NCBI GenBank assembly: GCA_902762325.1
Contig: CACWNV010000006.1
Coordinates: forward strand, 1-64,000
Direction of reading: 5' to 3'
Origin: an uncultured Prevotellaceae bacterium
Lineage (GTDB): Bacteria > Bacteroidota > Bacteroidia > Bacteroidales > Bacteroidaceae
DNA: 64,000 nucleotides
A program made the position numbers and the translations under genes. Below are positions 9,772-17,749 of the stretch, one piece after another. The notes under the pieces were generated by a model, which did no database searches, was not told the DNA's origin, and was given only the letters and a program-made list of their open reading frames with translations. The number at the start of each line of letters is the position of its first letter. Positions within the stretch are counted from its first letter, which is position 1.

Positions 9772-9987
9772 TTATTTATTATCTTCAATATAAGCACCCT
9801 CAATACTGATGTTATTCAAGATCATATATGTCAGTTGTACGAAGTCTTGCATCATATTTATATACCTCATAGAAACGGTGTCCTCTAATTTACATAGCTG
9901 TTCTGAAAGCAAGAGCTTAGCCTTTCCTTTCTCTGAAAAGGTAACTTTCGGACAATTCAGTATTAGTTTTTTTTGTTCAATTGACAT
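9772..9987 (-). CDS. Small 71-residue protein, first gene of the defence operon
   Basis: A 71-residue charged, helical protein (starts MSIEQKKLIL, ends AYIEDNK) of unknown function. I chose the ATG at 9987 because a TAnnTTTG promoter element lies 20 bases upstream of it; the longer open frame starting at 10125 would read through the promoter and into the repeat. It ends 14 bases before the PIN-like gene and is presumably co-transcribed. No HTH or signal peptide is evident. It could be an antitoxin-like or structural partner of the next gene, but only position supports that. Confidence 0.6.
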   Translation of the reverse strand: MSIEQKKLILNCPKVTFSEKGKAKLLLSEQLCKLEDTVSMRYINMMQDFVQLTYMILNNISIEGAYIEDNK

Positions 9988-10007
9988 GTTTCTATGATTT
10001 TTTGCTG

Positions 10008-10015
10008 CAAATATA
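10008..10015 (-). promoter_or_regulatory. -7 element of the defence operon promoter
   Basis: Minus strand reads TATATTTG, a perfect TAnnTTTG, 20 bases before the ATG at 9987. It lies about 30 bases from the edge of the 22-bp-periodic repeat, so the region upstream of the -33 position runs into that repeat. Confidence 0.7.
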
Positions 10016-10046
10016 CAAAAACTTTTGCATAATAAAGAAAGTGTTG

Positions 10047-10444
10047 TCATCAAAAATCCCGACAAAAACTTGTCGGGGAAAAGTGATGAAATAGAGGTTA
10101 AAAAGTGTAAAACATGATTCTTCATTCATCATTCTTCATTCTTCATTTTGCGAAAGCATAGCTTTCACACCGCGAAAGGTAAGCTTTGACCGCGCCAAAG
10201 GTTATGTTTCATCGCCTCAAACATGACCTTTCACACGACGAAACATGGTCTTTCGCGCGACGAAACCTAAGCTTTCGCAAATTCGGATTTTGTAAACCGA
10301 GAGATTACAGATTAAAAACCGTATAATTATTTGTCAGTCAACACGTTACGAAAAACGTCAAAAAACGCGTTATTTCCGGCCAAAAATATTTTTGTTCAGA
10401 AAGATGGCCTTTATTTGGGGCTAAAATTCGAAAAAGAATTGACA
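10047..10444. repeat. Dispersed ~400-bp noncoding repeat, copy 1, with 22-bp periodic core
   Basis: Collinear with copy 2 at 35720-36118. It opens with a hairpin (CCCGACAA, 4-base loop, TTGTCGGG at 10058-10077). The core at 10162-10271 is five consecutive units of exactly 22 bases (starts 10162, 10184, 10206, 10228, 10250), with partial units either side. The commonest unit is CTTTCACACGACGAAACATG plus two bases, and each unit contains an inverted TTTC...GAAA pair. The right part (to about 10444) keeps blocks such as TTACGAAAAAC and AAAATTCG in common with copy 2. No open frame is conserved. The 22-base step equals about two helical turns, which suggests a protein-binding array on one face of the DNA (inference). 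Confidence 0.85.
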
Positions 10445-10446
10445 AT

Positions 10447-11265
10447 CTAAATGATGCTCAGATACTGTTCCAGAGGAATTCCCCGGTTCTTGTCTTCGTT
10501 ATCCTTATTCTTGTCGATCAGCGTGTAGACAGCATCCATTGCCTTTCGTGCGCTTCGCTTCAGCGATTCATCTTGCAGCAGATGACCGATGAGCACGGCA
10601 GAGAAGATGTCGCCGGTTCCCGGGAAGTGGACGGGTATCTCTTGATAGGGCAGAAGGAAATACTGTCCGTTCATGTGATTGTATCCGATGACGGAGGGCT
10701 GCCCCTCTATGGTGATGCTTGTGATCAGCACCGACTTAGAACCGATGGCCCTCAGTTTGTCCACCAGTCTGCAAGCCTCTTCGTGCGTCACACCGATTTT
10801 TCTGTATTCAGAATCCGTCAGGTAACAAGCCTCCGTGTAGTTGGGATAGGAGAGGTCTGCCACCGACATCATCTCCTTCATGCTACGGATGGCTGCATCG
10901 GTCACACCGTTGTAGAGCTTTCCCTCGTCACCCATGATGGGATCGACGAAGATGATGGTTCCCTTTGCCGACTGTTCGCGGCAATATTGTGCTACCACCT
11001 GTGCCTGTCGTTCCGAAGCAATGAACCCCGTAGCGATGGCATCGAATGTGAATCCCAGTTCGCTCCAGACTGGAAAAACGCCCACAATGTAATCTGTGGT
11101 GTCGAGAATGTTGAACTTGCCATAGTCTAGTGTGTTGGAAACCAGTGCCGTCGGCAGATTATAAGTGGGAAGTCCCATGTATGAAAGGATGGGGAGCATG
11201 GCAGCCGTTGCCACTTTCCCGTATCCAGCCATGTCGTTTATCAGCAGAATCTGTTTCTTGTTCAT
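10447..11265 (-). CDS. Pyridoxal/pyridoxamine kinase (PdxY/PdxK-like)
   Basis: A 272-residue ribokinase-superfamily enzyme that phosphorylates B6 vitamers in the salvage route to pyridoxal phosphate. Visible features are an N-terminal LLINDMAGYGK substrate loop, FVDPIMGDEGKLY in the middle, and GTGDIFSA with the catalytic aspartate and anion hole near residue 220. The frame stays open to 11382, but the ATG at 11265 begins the conserved part, and a TACTTTTG -7 element lies 19 bases upstream of it. It is a single-gene unit, convergent with nothing and bordered by the dispersed repeat on its 3' side. A ThiD-like role on hydroxymethylpyrimidine is less likely given the sequence. Confidence 0.85.
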   Translation of the reverse strand: MNKKQILLINDMAGYGKVATAAMLPILSYMGLPTYNLPTALVSNTLDYGKFNILDTTDYIVGVFPVWSELGFTFDAIATGFIASERQAQVVAQYCREQSAKGTIIFVDPIMGDEGKLYNGVTDAAIRSMKEMMSVADLSYPNYTEACYLTDSEYRKIGVTHEEACRLVDKLRAIGSKSVLITSITIEGQPSVIGYNHMNGQYFLLPYQEIPVHFPGTGDIFSAVLIGHLLQDESLKRSARKAMDAVYTLIDKNKDNEDKNRGIPLEQYLSII

Positions 11266-11284
11266 ATTCAAAATGTTTCGGCTG

Positions 11285-11292
11285 CAAAAGTA
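11285..11292 (-). promoter_or_regulatory. -7 element of the pyridoxal kinase promoter
   Basis: Minus strand reads TACTTTTG (TAnnTTTG), 19 bases upstream of the ATG at 11265. It supports the shorter start. Confidence 0.6.
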
Positions 11293-11463
11293 CAAAAAAG
11301 AATGGAGAAAGAAGAATAGAGAAAGAAGAATCGTCATAATGCCCTCACTTCGTTGCCCGTTCTTTCGTGTTGGTTTCATCAAACCACAGGTGAAATGTAA
11401 CCAATTTGTTTACATGATAACCATTTGGATAAATACTTTTTACATAATTCGGAATAAAATATC

Positions 11464-11471
11464 TACTTTTG
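11464..11471 (+). promoter_or_regulatory. -7 element upstream of the small HTH gene
   Basis: TACTTTTG fits the TAnnTTTG element; the start codon follows 63 bases downstream, giving a leader of about 60 bases. Confidence 0.5.
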
Positions 11472-11534
11472 CAATCAATAACTGAAAGGTCTTTCGGTTA
11501 TAAGGCATAAAGAATCAGAATAAAAACCTAAGAA

Positions 11535-11753
11535 ATGATTGACATTGGACCTATCATCAAACAGAAATTGAAGGAAAGAAAGAAAACAATCGTCTGGTTG
11601 GCAGAGAATTTGTCGTGTTCTAGAACAAATGTCTATAAAATTTTTAATAAACGTTCTGTTGACACGGCAGACTTGCTGAGAATATCAGACATCTTGGATT
11701 TCGATTTCTTTGAGCTATACAGTAAGGAACTGAAAAAGAGAAAGCAGAAATAA
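11535..11753 (+). CDS. Small XRE-type helix-turn-helix protein
   Basis: A 72-residue DNA-binding protein that consists almost only of a Cro/C1-type helix-turn-helix. The fold is visible as KLKERKKTIVWLAENLSCSR (helices 1-2), TNVYKIFNKR (recognition helix) and LLRISDILDFDFFELY (helices 4-5), followed by a lysine-rich tail. It is a monocistronic unit with its own promoter and a strong terminator. The target is unknown; it could act on itself or on the downstream carbohydrate locus. Confidence 0.8.
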   Translation: MIDIGPIIKQKLKERKKTIVWLAENLSCSRTNVYKIFNKRSVDTADLLRISDILDFDFFELYSKELKKRKQK

Positions 11754-11819
11754 TTCTACTCAACTTTAATGTATCTTATATTTTGAAGTCCACTGGCAAG
11801 CTCTCACGAAGAAAAAACG

Positions 11820-11849
11820 AATCGTCACTATAAAGTGGCGATTTTTTTA
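11820..11849 (+). terminator. Rho-independent terminator after the HTH gene
   Basis: Ten-base stem AATCGTCACT / AGTGGCGATT (one G-U pair) with an ATAA loop, followed by a T tract. It separates the HTH gene from the glycosidase gene. Confidence 0.85.
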
Positions 11850-11879
11850 TAGTATCAAGAGTTTTCAGAATTATTTCAT

Positions 11880-11887
11880 TATCTTTG
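11880..11887 (+). promoter_or_regulatory. -7 element of the GH65-like gene
   Basis: TATCTTTG, 40 bases before the ATG at 11928 and just downstream of the preceding terminator. Confidence 0.6.
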
Positions 11888-11927
11888 CAGAGTAAAACGA
11901 ATAAGAACAAGTAAAGCATCAATATTT

Positions 11928-14090
11928 ATGAGAACGGTTTTCATATCGATAATCCTATTGTTATTTGCCGGTCATTCCATGATGCTGGCTGATGAGGAGA
12001 TAGACCGTAAGACGGTCGTGCGGCGTCACAATCCTCATGTAACATCGATGGATACATTGTCATCGCTTACCGTAGGAAACGGCAGTTTTGCCTTTACGGT
12101 TGACGGTACAGGTCTACAGACCTTTCCGGAAGAGTATTCGCATGGCGTTCCGCTCGGCACGATGAGTGACTGGGGGTGGCACAGTTCCCCAAACCCTGAG
12201 CATTATACTGTGAAAGACGTGCTGGTGGAGCGCGACTTCGGACGTGGTCATAAGGAGTTGTATGCGGCTCAGTTCAAGCAGCCTGGTCGTCAGCAGGATG
12301 CAGAACGCTATCTCCGTGCCAACCCTCATCGTATTCATCTGGGGACGGTAGGTCTGGATCTTGATGACATTTCACAGGTGAAGGATGTCGACGAAACCCT
12401 CGATTTGTGGTCTGGCAGAATACGAAGCAGTTTTACATACATGTCCCAGAAGTTCAATGTGCAGACCATCTGCCATCCTTCCAGAGACTTGATCACTTCC
12501 CGTATAGAGTCAGACGGAGAGATCCGCATCCTGCTTCGTTTCCCCTATCCGACAGCCAAGCATACAGATGACGGATGTGACTGGAAAGCACAGTCTGCGC
12601 ATTCAACAACTACCTTTTACAATACCGTATATGATGATAATGTCATCATAAACCGAAAGATAGACGGCACGGAGTATACTGTCAGGTTCGGTTGGAGAGG
12701 AGAAGCTGACTTCTCCAAAGTGGGACCACATACGTTCATGTTAAAAGCAAAGAAGGACAAAAAAGCAGAAGTGAACGAACTTGAAATATCCTTTGAGTAC
12801 GTTCCTTATAATACTAAGACAAGTTATTATCTTGGAGACTCCTTCTCTGGAAATGCCATTACCACGGCTCAGGCATGGGCAGGATTCTGGAGTAATGGTG
12901 CCTTTGTGGATTTCTCGCATGTCAAGGATCCTCGTGCAGCTGAACTGGAACGTCGTGTCATTCTCAGCAAGTATCTGATGATTGTCAATGATGCAGGTTT
13001 TGCTCCTCCACAAGAGACCGGTCTGACTTACAACTCCTGGTTTGGTAAGTTCCATCTGGAGATGGAATGGTGGCATCAGTCACATTTCCCGCTTTGGAGA
13101 AACCCGGGAATCCTATATAGGACCCTGGAATGGTATTTGAAGGCTCCTTTGGATTGGGCGAAGTCCATTGCTTATCGGCAGGGCTTCCAGGGAGCCAGAT
13201 GGATGAAGATGACCGACCCCACTGGATTAGAGGCTCCTTCGAATGTGGGTTCGTATTTGATATGGCAGCAGCCCCATCCTATTTATCTGGCAGAATTGAT
13301 ATATCGTTGGGGTCTGACGGATAAGAGTTCTTCAAACAAAGGTGTTGAAAAAGGAATCCTTAAGGTATTTGAGGAAGTGGTGGAGGAGTCCGCTAAATTC
13401 ATGTATTCATTTGCGACGTATGACAGCATAAATGACCGCTATGTACTGAAGGGCTGCATTCCAGCACAGGAGACGCTGAAGGCAGATTCCACCGTCAACC
13501 CGCCATTTGAACTCTCTTACTGGCTGTTCGGTATGCAGACAGCTCAGAAATGGCGTGAACGGTTAGGCAAGGGAAGAAATCCCGACTGGGACCGTCTGAT
13601 TGATAAGCTGTCGCCATTGGCATTTAATGAAGACTCACTTTATCTGGCAGCAGAGTCCGCACCACAGACCTACAAGGACATCCGGTTCACCAGCGATCAT
13701 CCTGCTGTCTTAGGAGCATTAGGTGTCCTGCCAGACAACAGGCTGATTGATAAGAAGATTATGAAGAAGACGTTGGACTGGGTGTGGGACAACTGGAACT
13801 GGGATAAGACCTGGGGATGGGACTTCCCGATGGTTGCCATGTGTGCTGCCCGACTTGGTGAGCCTGAGCGTGCCGTCGATGCACTCCTGATGAACAAGCG
13901 TACCAACACCTATCTTCCCAATGGGCATAACTATCAGGATAACAGACTGCGCTGCTATCTGCCGGGTAATGGCGGTTTGCTAACAGCCGTTGCAATGATG
14001 TGTGCCGGTTGGGACGGTTCTACGGGAAAGAATCCCGGGTTCCCAGCCGACTGGGATGTCAGATGGGAAGGATTGTTACCGTTGCCATAA
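11928..14090 (+). CDS. Secreted (alpha/alpha)6 glycosidase, GH65-like
   Basis: A 720-residue protein with a signal peptide (residues 1-21, MRTVFISIILLLFAGHSMML then A). The layout is a beta-sandwich N-terminal part (to about 330) and a helical-barrel catalytic part. EMEWWHQSHFPLW near residue 378 and CIPAQETL near residue 511 sit where family-65-type enzymes carry their substrate aromatic motif and catalytic glutamate (E near 513). Family 65 and relatives cleave or phosphorolyse alpha-glucosides such as kojibiose, trehalose or glucosyl-galactosyl units. The actual substrate cannot be read from sequence. It is followed 43 bases later by a PfkB sugar kinase, which may act on its product. A related six-hairpin family is the main alternative. 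Confidence 0.65.
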   Translation: MRTVFISIILLLFAGHSMMLADEEIDRKTVVRRHNPHVTSMDTLSSLTVGNGSFAFTVDGTGLQTFPEEYSHGVPLGTMSDWGWHSSPNPEHYTVKDVLVERDFGRGHKELYAAQFKQPGRQQDAERYLRANPHRIHLGTVGLDLDDISQVKDVDETLDLWSGRIRSSFTYMSQKFNVQTICHPSRDLITSRIESDGEIRILLRFPYPTAKHTDDGCDWKAQSAHSTTTFYNTVYDDNVIINRKIDGTEYTVRFGWRGEADFSKVGPHTFMLKAKKDKKAEVNELEISFEYVPYNTKTSYYLGDSFSGNAITTAQAWAGFWSNGAFVDFSHVKDPRAAELERRVILSKYLMIVNDAGFAPPQETGLTYNSWFGKFHLEMEWWHQSHFPLWRNPGILYRTLEWYLKAPLDWAKSIAYRQGFQGARWMKMTDPTGLEAPSNVGSYLIWQQPHPIYLAELIYRWGLTDKSSSNKGVEKGILKVFEEVVEESAKFMYSFATYDSINDRYVLKGCIPAQETLKADSTVNPPFELSYWLFGMQTAQKWRERLGKGRNPDWDRLIDKLSPLAFNEDSLYLAAESAPQTYKDIRFTSDHPAVLGALGVLPDNRLIDKKIMKKTLDWVWDNWNWDKTWGWDFPMVAMCAARLGEPERAVDALLMNKRTNTYLPNGHNYQDNRLRCYLPGNGGLLTAVAMMCAGWDGSTGKNPGFPADWDVRWEGLLPLP

Positions 14091-14133
14091 TCTTGTTGTG
14101 GTAATGATTAATATAAATGAGTAAAGATTGATA

Positions 14134-15006
14134 ATGAAGGATATATGTTGTATAGGGCATGTGACCCGAGATAAGATTATCACACCCCGACAAACGGTCA
14201 ATATGGCCGGAGGAACATCGTTCTATTTTGCCTATGGCATGAATCAGCTGCCAAAGAAAGTGTCGTTCCAACTCGTCACCAAAGTAGGCGAAGGTTCTAT
14301 GCCTGAAATCGAGAAGATGCGACAGGCAGGTATCGATGTGGAGTGTTTCAAAAGCAGGCATACGGTGTATTTTGAAAATAAATACGGTCATGATTCCAAT
14401 CGCCGTACCCAGCGGGTACTGGCAAAAGCCGACCCCTTCACCGTGGAAGAGATGCAGCATCTTGATGCCCGTATCTATCACCTTGGCTCCCTGCTTGCCG
14501 ATGACTTTTCCCCTGAAGTGGTGGAATGCCTTTCCAAGAAGGGATTGGTGTCAATAGATGTGCAGGGCTATCTGCGTGAGGTACGCGGTGAGAAGGTATA
14601 TGCCGTTGACTGGAAAGACAAGGAAGAAATACTGAGTGTCACAGATATTGTGAAGCTGAACGAATACGAGATGGAGGTGATAGCCGGCACAGACGACCCT
14701 CGTGCGGTAGCCCGGAAACTGGCCTCCCTCGGTGTTAAGGAAGTGGTGCTGACCTTTGGCGACTATGGTTCTTTAATCTATGCTGAAGACAAGTTCTATG
14801 AGATTCCTGCCTATCCCCCTGTAGAACTGGTCGATGCGACGGGATGCGGGGACACATTCTCCACCGGTTACCTATACTGCCGTTCACAAGGCATGGGCTA
14901 CGAAGAGAGTGGAAAGTTTGCAGCAGCGATGTGTACGCTTAAGCTGGAGCACTCCGGTCCTTTCCACCATTCGATAGAGGATATACAGAAGGTCATGGTG
15001 CGATGA
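14134..15006 (+). CDS. PfkB-family carbohydrate/nucleoside kinase
   Basis: A 290-residue ribokinase-type kinase. The N-terminal CCIGHVTRDKI and GGTSFYFAYGM form the sugar pocket, and DATGCGDTFSTGYL near residue 233 is the PfkB signature with the catalytic aspartate and anion hole. The substrate is not determinable; proximity to the GH65-like enzyme suggests a sugar. I start at the ATG at 14134 rather than a TTG two codons upstream. Its 3' end overlaps the convergent ABC gene by 14 bases. Confidence 0.8.
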   Translation: MKDICCIGHVTRDKIITPRQTVNMAGGTSFYFAYGMNQLPKKVSFQLVTKVGEGSMPEIEKMRQAGIDVECFKSRHTVYFENKYGHDSNRRTQRVLAKADPFTVEEMQHLDARIYHLGSLLADDFSPEVVECLSKKGLVSIDVQGYLREVRGEKVYAVDWKDKEEILSVTDIVKLNEYEMEVIAGTDDPRAVARKLASLGVKEVVLTFGDYGSLIYAEDKFYEIPAYPPVELVDATGCGDTFSTGYLYCRSQGMGYEESGKFAAAMCTLKLEHSGPFHHSIEDIQKVMVR

Positions 15007-15706
15007 AGTAGTCTATCTCTTCATCACCTATTCTCAATCCGTCGTCATTTCCCATGCACCATATCTTATCAGCAACCTGATAGGCTATGTTTAGGTCGTG
15101 TGTGCTCAGGAAGATGGTCTTGTTCAGTTCTTGTGCCAGTTGGTGCAAGAGAAGCATGCTCTCTTGTTTGCTCGGATAGTCCAGAAAGGCGGTAGGCTCG
15201 TCTAAGATGATGACAGGTGTCTGCTGTGCGATGGCTTTTCCTATCATTGCCTTTTGTTTTTCCCCATCGCTCAGCGTCCCGATCTTCCTGTTCCTGAGTT
15301 CATATATCCCAATCATCTGCATGGCATCGTCAACAATCTGACGGTCTTCTTCCTGAAGCGTTCCCCAGAAGTTGGTGTAGGGAAGGCGTCCCATCCCGAC
15401 CAGTTCATTGACGGTGATGTTGTCGGTTTCAGGGCGTTCTGTCAGTACGATACTGATGATTCTTGCCCTTTCCGTGGCTGACAACATCGACAGGTCTCTC
15501 CCTTCCAGGATTACTTGACCTTCCAGCGGTGGAATAAATCCAGTCATGGAACGTAGGAGCGTGGACTTGCCGGTCCCGTTCCTCCCGATGAGGCAGGTAA
15601 GCATGCCACTTTCAACGCTGGCGTTAATGTGGGATGCAATGGTCTTGGTTTTCCCGTTGTGCAGCTTATAGCCAATCGACAAGTCTTTTAACTGAATCGT
15701 ATTCAT
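14993..15706 (-). CDS. ABC transporter ATP-binding protein (FecE/BtuD type)
   Basis: A 237-residue ATPase of the siderophore/haem/cobalamin importer class. It has Walker A GRNGTGKST near residue 42, a Q-loop replaced by the variant IVLTERPET segment, the signature LSDGEKQK near 143, Walker B VIILDEPTAFLD near 165 and the H-loop STHDLN near 200. No permease or binding protein is adjacent, so the partner is encoded elsewhere. The -7 element ends only 5 bases before the ATG, so the mRNA is probably leaderless. Confidence 0.88.
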   Translation of the reverse strand: MNTIQLKDLSIGYKLHNGKTKTIASHINASVESGMLTCLIGRNGTGKSTLLRSMTGFIPPLEGQVILEGRDLSMLSATERARIISIVLTERPETDNITVNELVGMGRLPYTNFWGTLQEEDRQIVDDAMQMIGIYELRNRKIGTLSDGEKQKAMIGKAIAQQTPVIILDEPTAFLDYPSKQESMLLLHQLAQELNKTIFLSTHDLNIAYQVADKIWCMGNDDGLRIGDEEIDYFIAP

Positions 15707-15711
15707 GCGTG

Positions 15712-15719
15712 CAAAGATA
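15712..15719 (-). promoter_or_regulatory. -7 element immediately before the ABC ATPase start
   Basis: Minus strand reads TATCTTTG and is separated from the ATG by 5 bases. With the usual start point a few bases after this box, the transcript would begin at or next to the start codon. Confidence 0.65.
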
Positions 15720-15780
15720 AGTATTTTCTGTTTTATTTTGGAAAATGAGGAAGAAAAATAGAAACTCAGAAAAATATTTG

Positions 15781-15788
15781 TACCTTTG
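15781..15788 (+). promoter_or_regulatory. -7 element of the helicase gene
   Basis: TACCTTTG, 9 bases before the ATG at 15798, again implying a very short or absent leader. It diverges from the ABC gene promoter about 60 bases away. Confidence 0.6.
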
Positions 15789-15797
15789 CGGCAAGAT

Positions 15798-17684
15798 ATG
15801 AGTCAGACATCAGCCATACAAGATCTTCAACGTCAGCGAGTACTTCTTGAGATAGAATACCTTTATGAAAAGAGTACGTTCCGAAAACAAACCGAGACAA
15901 AAGGTTTGAATCGGCAGGTGAAGCGTGGAGATGCGTGGTTCCCGCTGAAGGTAGGGAAGAGCTATTATAACTCGCTCAACCAGCTCGTGATAGAAGTTTT
16001 CAGGACAGCAGACCAGGAGATTGAACACAACTTTGAGTATGGACGGCCTGTTACATTCTTCACGGCAGAACTCAAATACTTTGATTTCACAGGAACCGTT
16101 TCGTATGTCGAAGGTGACAGAATGGTGGTGGCGGTTCCCGACAATGCACCTGTAGTCCAACTGCAGAACACGGAGAATCTGGGGGTTCAGCTTTCTTTTG
16201 ACGAGACAAGCTACCGGCTGATGTTTGAAGCACTCGACCGTACCATGCGTGCCAAGGGCAACCGCCTTGCCTATCTTAGAGACCTGTTTCATACCCCTTT
16301 GACACAGGCAAAGGGAGCAGACCGAGTTTCCCGTTTTTCCTTTGCCCCGATGCGCTTTCCGTGGCTGAACCCTACTCAGGAAAAGGCGGTGAACGAAGTG
16401 TTGCGTGCAAAGGATGTTGCCATTGTCCAAGGCCCTCCAGGGACAGGAAAGACCACGACGCTTGTGGAGGCAATCTATGAGACCTTACATCGGGAGAGCC
16501 AGGTGCTTGTCTGTGCACAGAGCAATATGGCTGTCGACTGGATTTCCGAGAAACTTGTCGACCGTGGTGTGAATGTCCTGAGAATAGGCAATCCGACTCG
16601 CGTGAACGATAAGATGCTGTCATTCACTTATGAACGCCGTTTCGAGGCCCATCCCGACTATGAGATGCTCTGGGCCATCCGAAAGGCCATCCGGCAGATA
16701 CGTGCCAACCGAAAGCGTGGCAACGACAACTATCACCAGAAGCTGGAACGCCTGAAGAGTAGGGCGGCGGAGATAGAAATCCGTATCAATGCCGAACTGT
16801 TTGGCGAGGCACGTGTCATCGCCTCTACACTCACCGGTTCTGCAAACCGTCTGCTTGAAGGACAGAAGTATCATACGCTGTTCATTGATGAGGCAGCACA
16901 GGCTCTTGAGGCAGCATGCTGGATTCCCATCCGCCGTGCTTCCCGCGTGATTTTCGCCGGTGACCACTGCCAGCTCCCTCCTACGGTGAAAAGTCTGCCG
17001 GCCTTGAAGGGAGGACTGGGGAAGACACTGATGGAATGTATTGTGGAAAGACTTCCTGAGGCAGTAACACTGCTTGGTGTGCAGTACAGGATGAACGAGG
17101 AGATCATGCGGTTCTCCAGCGACTGGTTCTATGGCGGAAAAGTACAGACGGCTCCGCAGATAAAGTACCGTGGCATCCTGGACTACGATCTGCCAATGGT
17201 CTGGGTAGACACCTCCGACCTCGATATCCACGAAGAGTTCGTCGGTGAATCGTTTGGACGTATTAACAAGATAGAAGCAGAACTGACGCTGAATGAGCTG
17301 AAGAAGTACTTCACGAAAATCGGAAAGACTCGCATTCTTGAAGAGCGGATAGACGTAGGCATCATCTCTCCTTATCGTGCACAAGTGCAGTACTTGCGTC
17401 GTCTCATCAAGAAGAACGAATTCTATAAGCCTTACCGGCATCTTATTTCCGTCAATACGGTAGATGGTTTTCAGGGGCAGGAGCGGGATATCATCGTCAT
17501 CTCTTTGGTTCGCTCGAATGATGAAGGACAGATTGGCTTCCTGCGCGACCTTCGTCGCATGAATGTTGCTATAACGCGGGCACGTATGAAGCTTATCATC
17601 TTGGGTGATGCAAAGACCATGACCCGACATCCGTTCTACAAAAAGCTCTTAGAATACGTGCAGGCAATGCAAGGACTGGAATAA
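15798..17684 (+). CDS. Superfamily 1B helicase, Upf1/IGHMBP2-like
   Basis: A 628-residue cytoplasmic ATP-dependent DNA/RNA helicase. Motifs in order are Walker A GPPGTGKTTT near residue 214, motif II FIDEAAQALE near 360, motif III GDHCQLPPT near 390, motif IV VQYRMNEEI near 428, motif V NTVDGFQGQERDIIV near 553 and motif VI NVAITRAR near 590. An N-terminal beta-barrel like that of Upf1 precedes Walker A. Such stand-alone helicases are common in Bacteroidota, with no defined role. The ATG at 15798 is preferred over an in-frame TTG at 15786, because the TTG lies inside the -7 element. Confidence 0.88.
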   Translation: MSQTSAIQDLQRQRVLLEIEYLYEKSTFRKQTETKGLNRQVKRGDAWFPLKVGKSYYNSLNQLVIEVFRTADQEIEHNFEYGRPVTFFTAELKYFDFTGTVSYVEGDRMVVAVPDNAPVVQLQNTENLGVQLSFDETSYRLMFEALDRTMRAKGNRLAYLRDLFHTPLTQAKGADRVSRFSFAPMRFPWLNPTQEKAVNEVLRAKDVAIVQGPPGTGKTTTLVEAIYETLHRESQVLVCAQSNMAVDWISEKLVDRGVNVLRIGNPTRVNDKMLSFTYERRFEAHPDYEMLWAIRKAIRQIRANRKRGNDNYHQKLERLKSRAAEIEIRINAELFGEARVIASTLTGSANRLLEGQKYHTLFIDEAAQALEAACWIPIRRASRVIFAGDHCQLPPTVKSLPALKGGLGKTLMECIVERLPEAVTLLGVQYRMNEEIMRFSSDWFYGGKVQTAPQIKYRGILDYDLPMVWVDTSDLDIHEEFVGESFGRINKIEAELTLNELKKYFTKIGKTRILEERIDVGIISPYRAQVQYLRRLIKKNEFYKPYRHLISVNTVDGFQGQERDIIVISLVRSNDEGQIGFLRDLRRMNVAITRARMKLIILGDAKTMTRHPFYKKLLEYVQAMQGLE

Positions 17685-17722
17685 AAAAACGGAACCGCTC
17701 ATTCACTTCCCCGATTTTTTCG

Positions 17723-17730
17723 TATCTTTG
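17723..17730 (+). promoter_or_regulatory. -7 element of the HAD hydrolase gene
   Basis: TATCTTTG, 19 bases before the ATG at 17750. Confidence 0.6.
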
Positions 17731-17749
17731 CACTTCAAGAATAAGACCT

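Noticed and set aside
10126..10300. Possible small reading frames inside the 22-bp-periodic repeat
   Set aside because: Frames are not shared between the two copies and the 22-base period is not a multiple of three.
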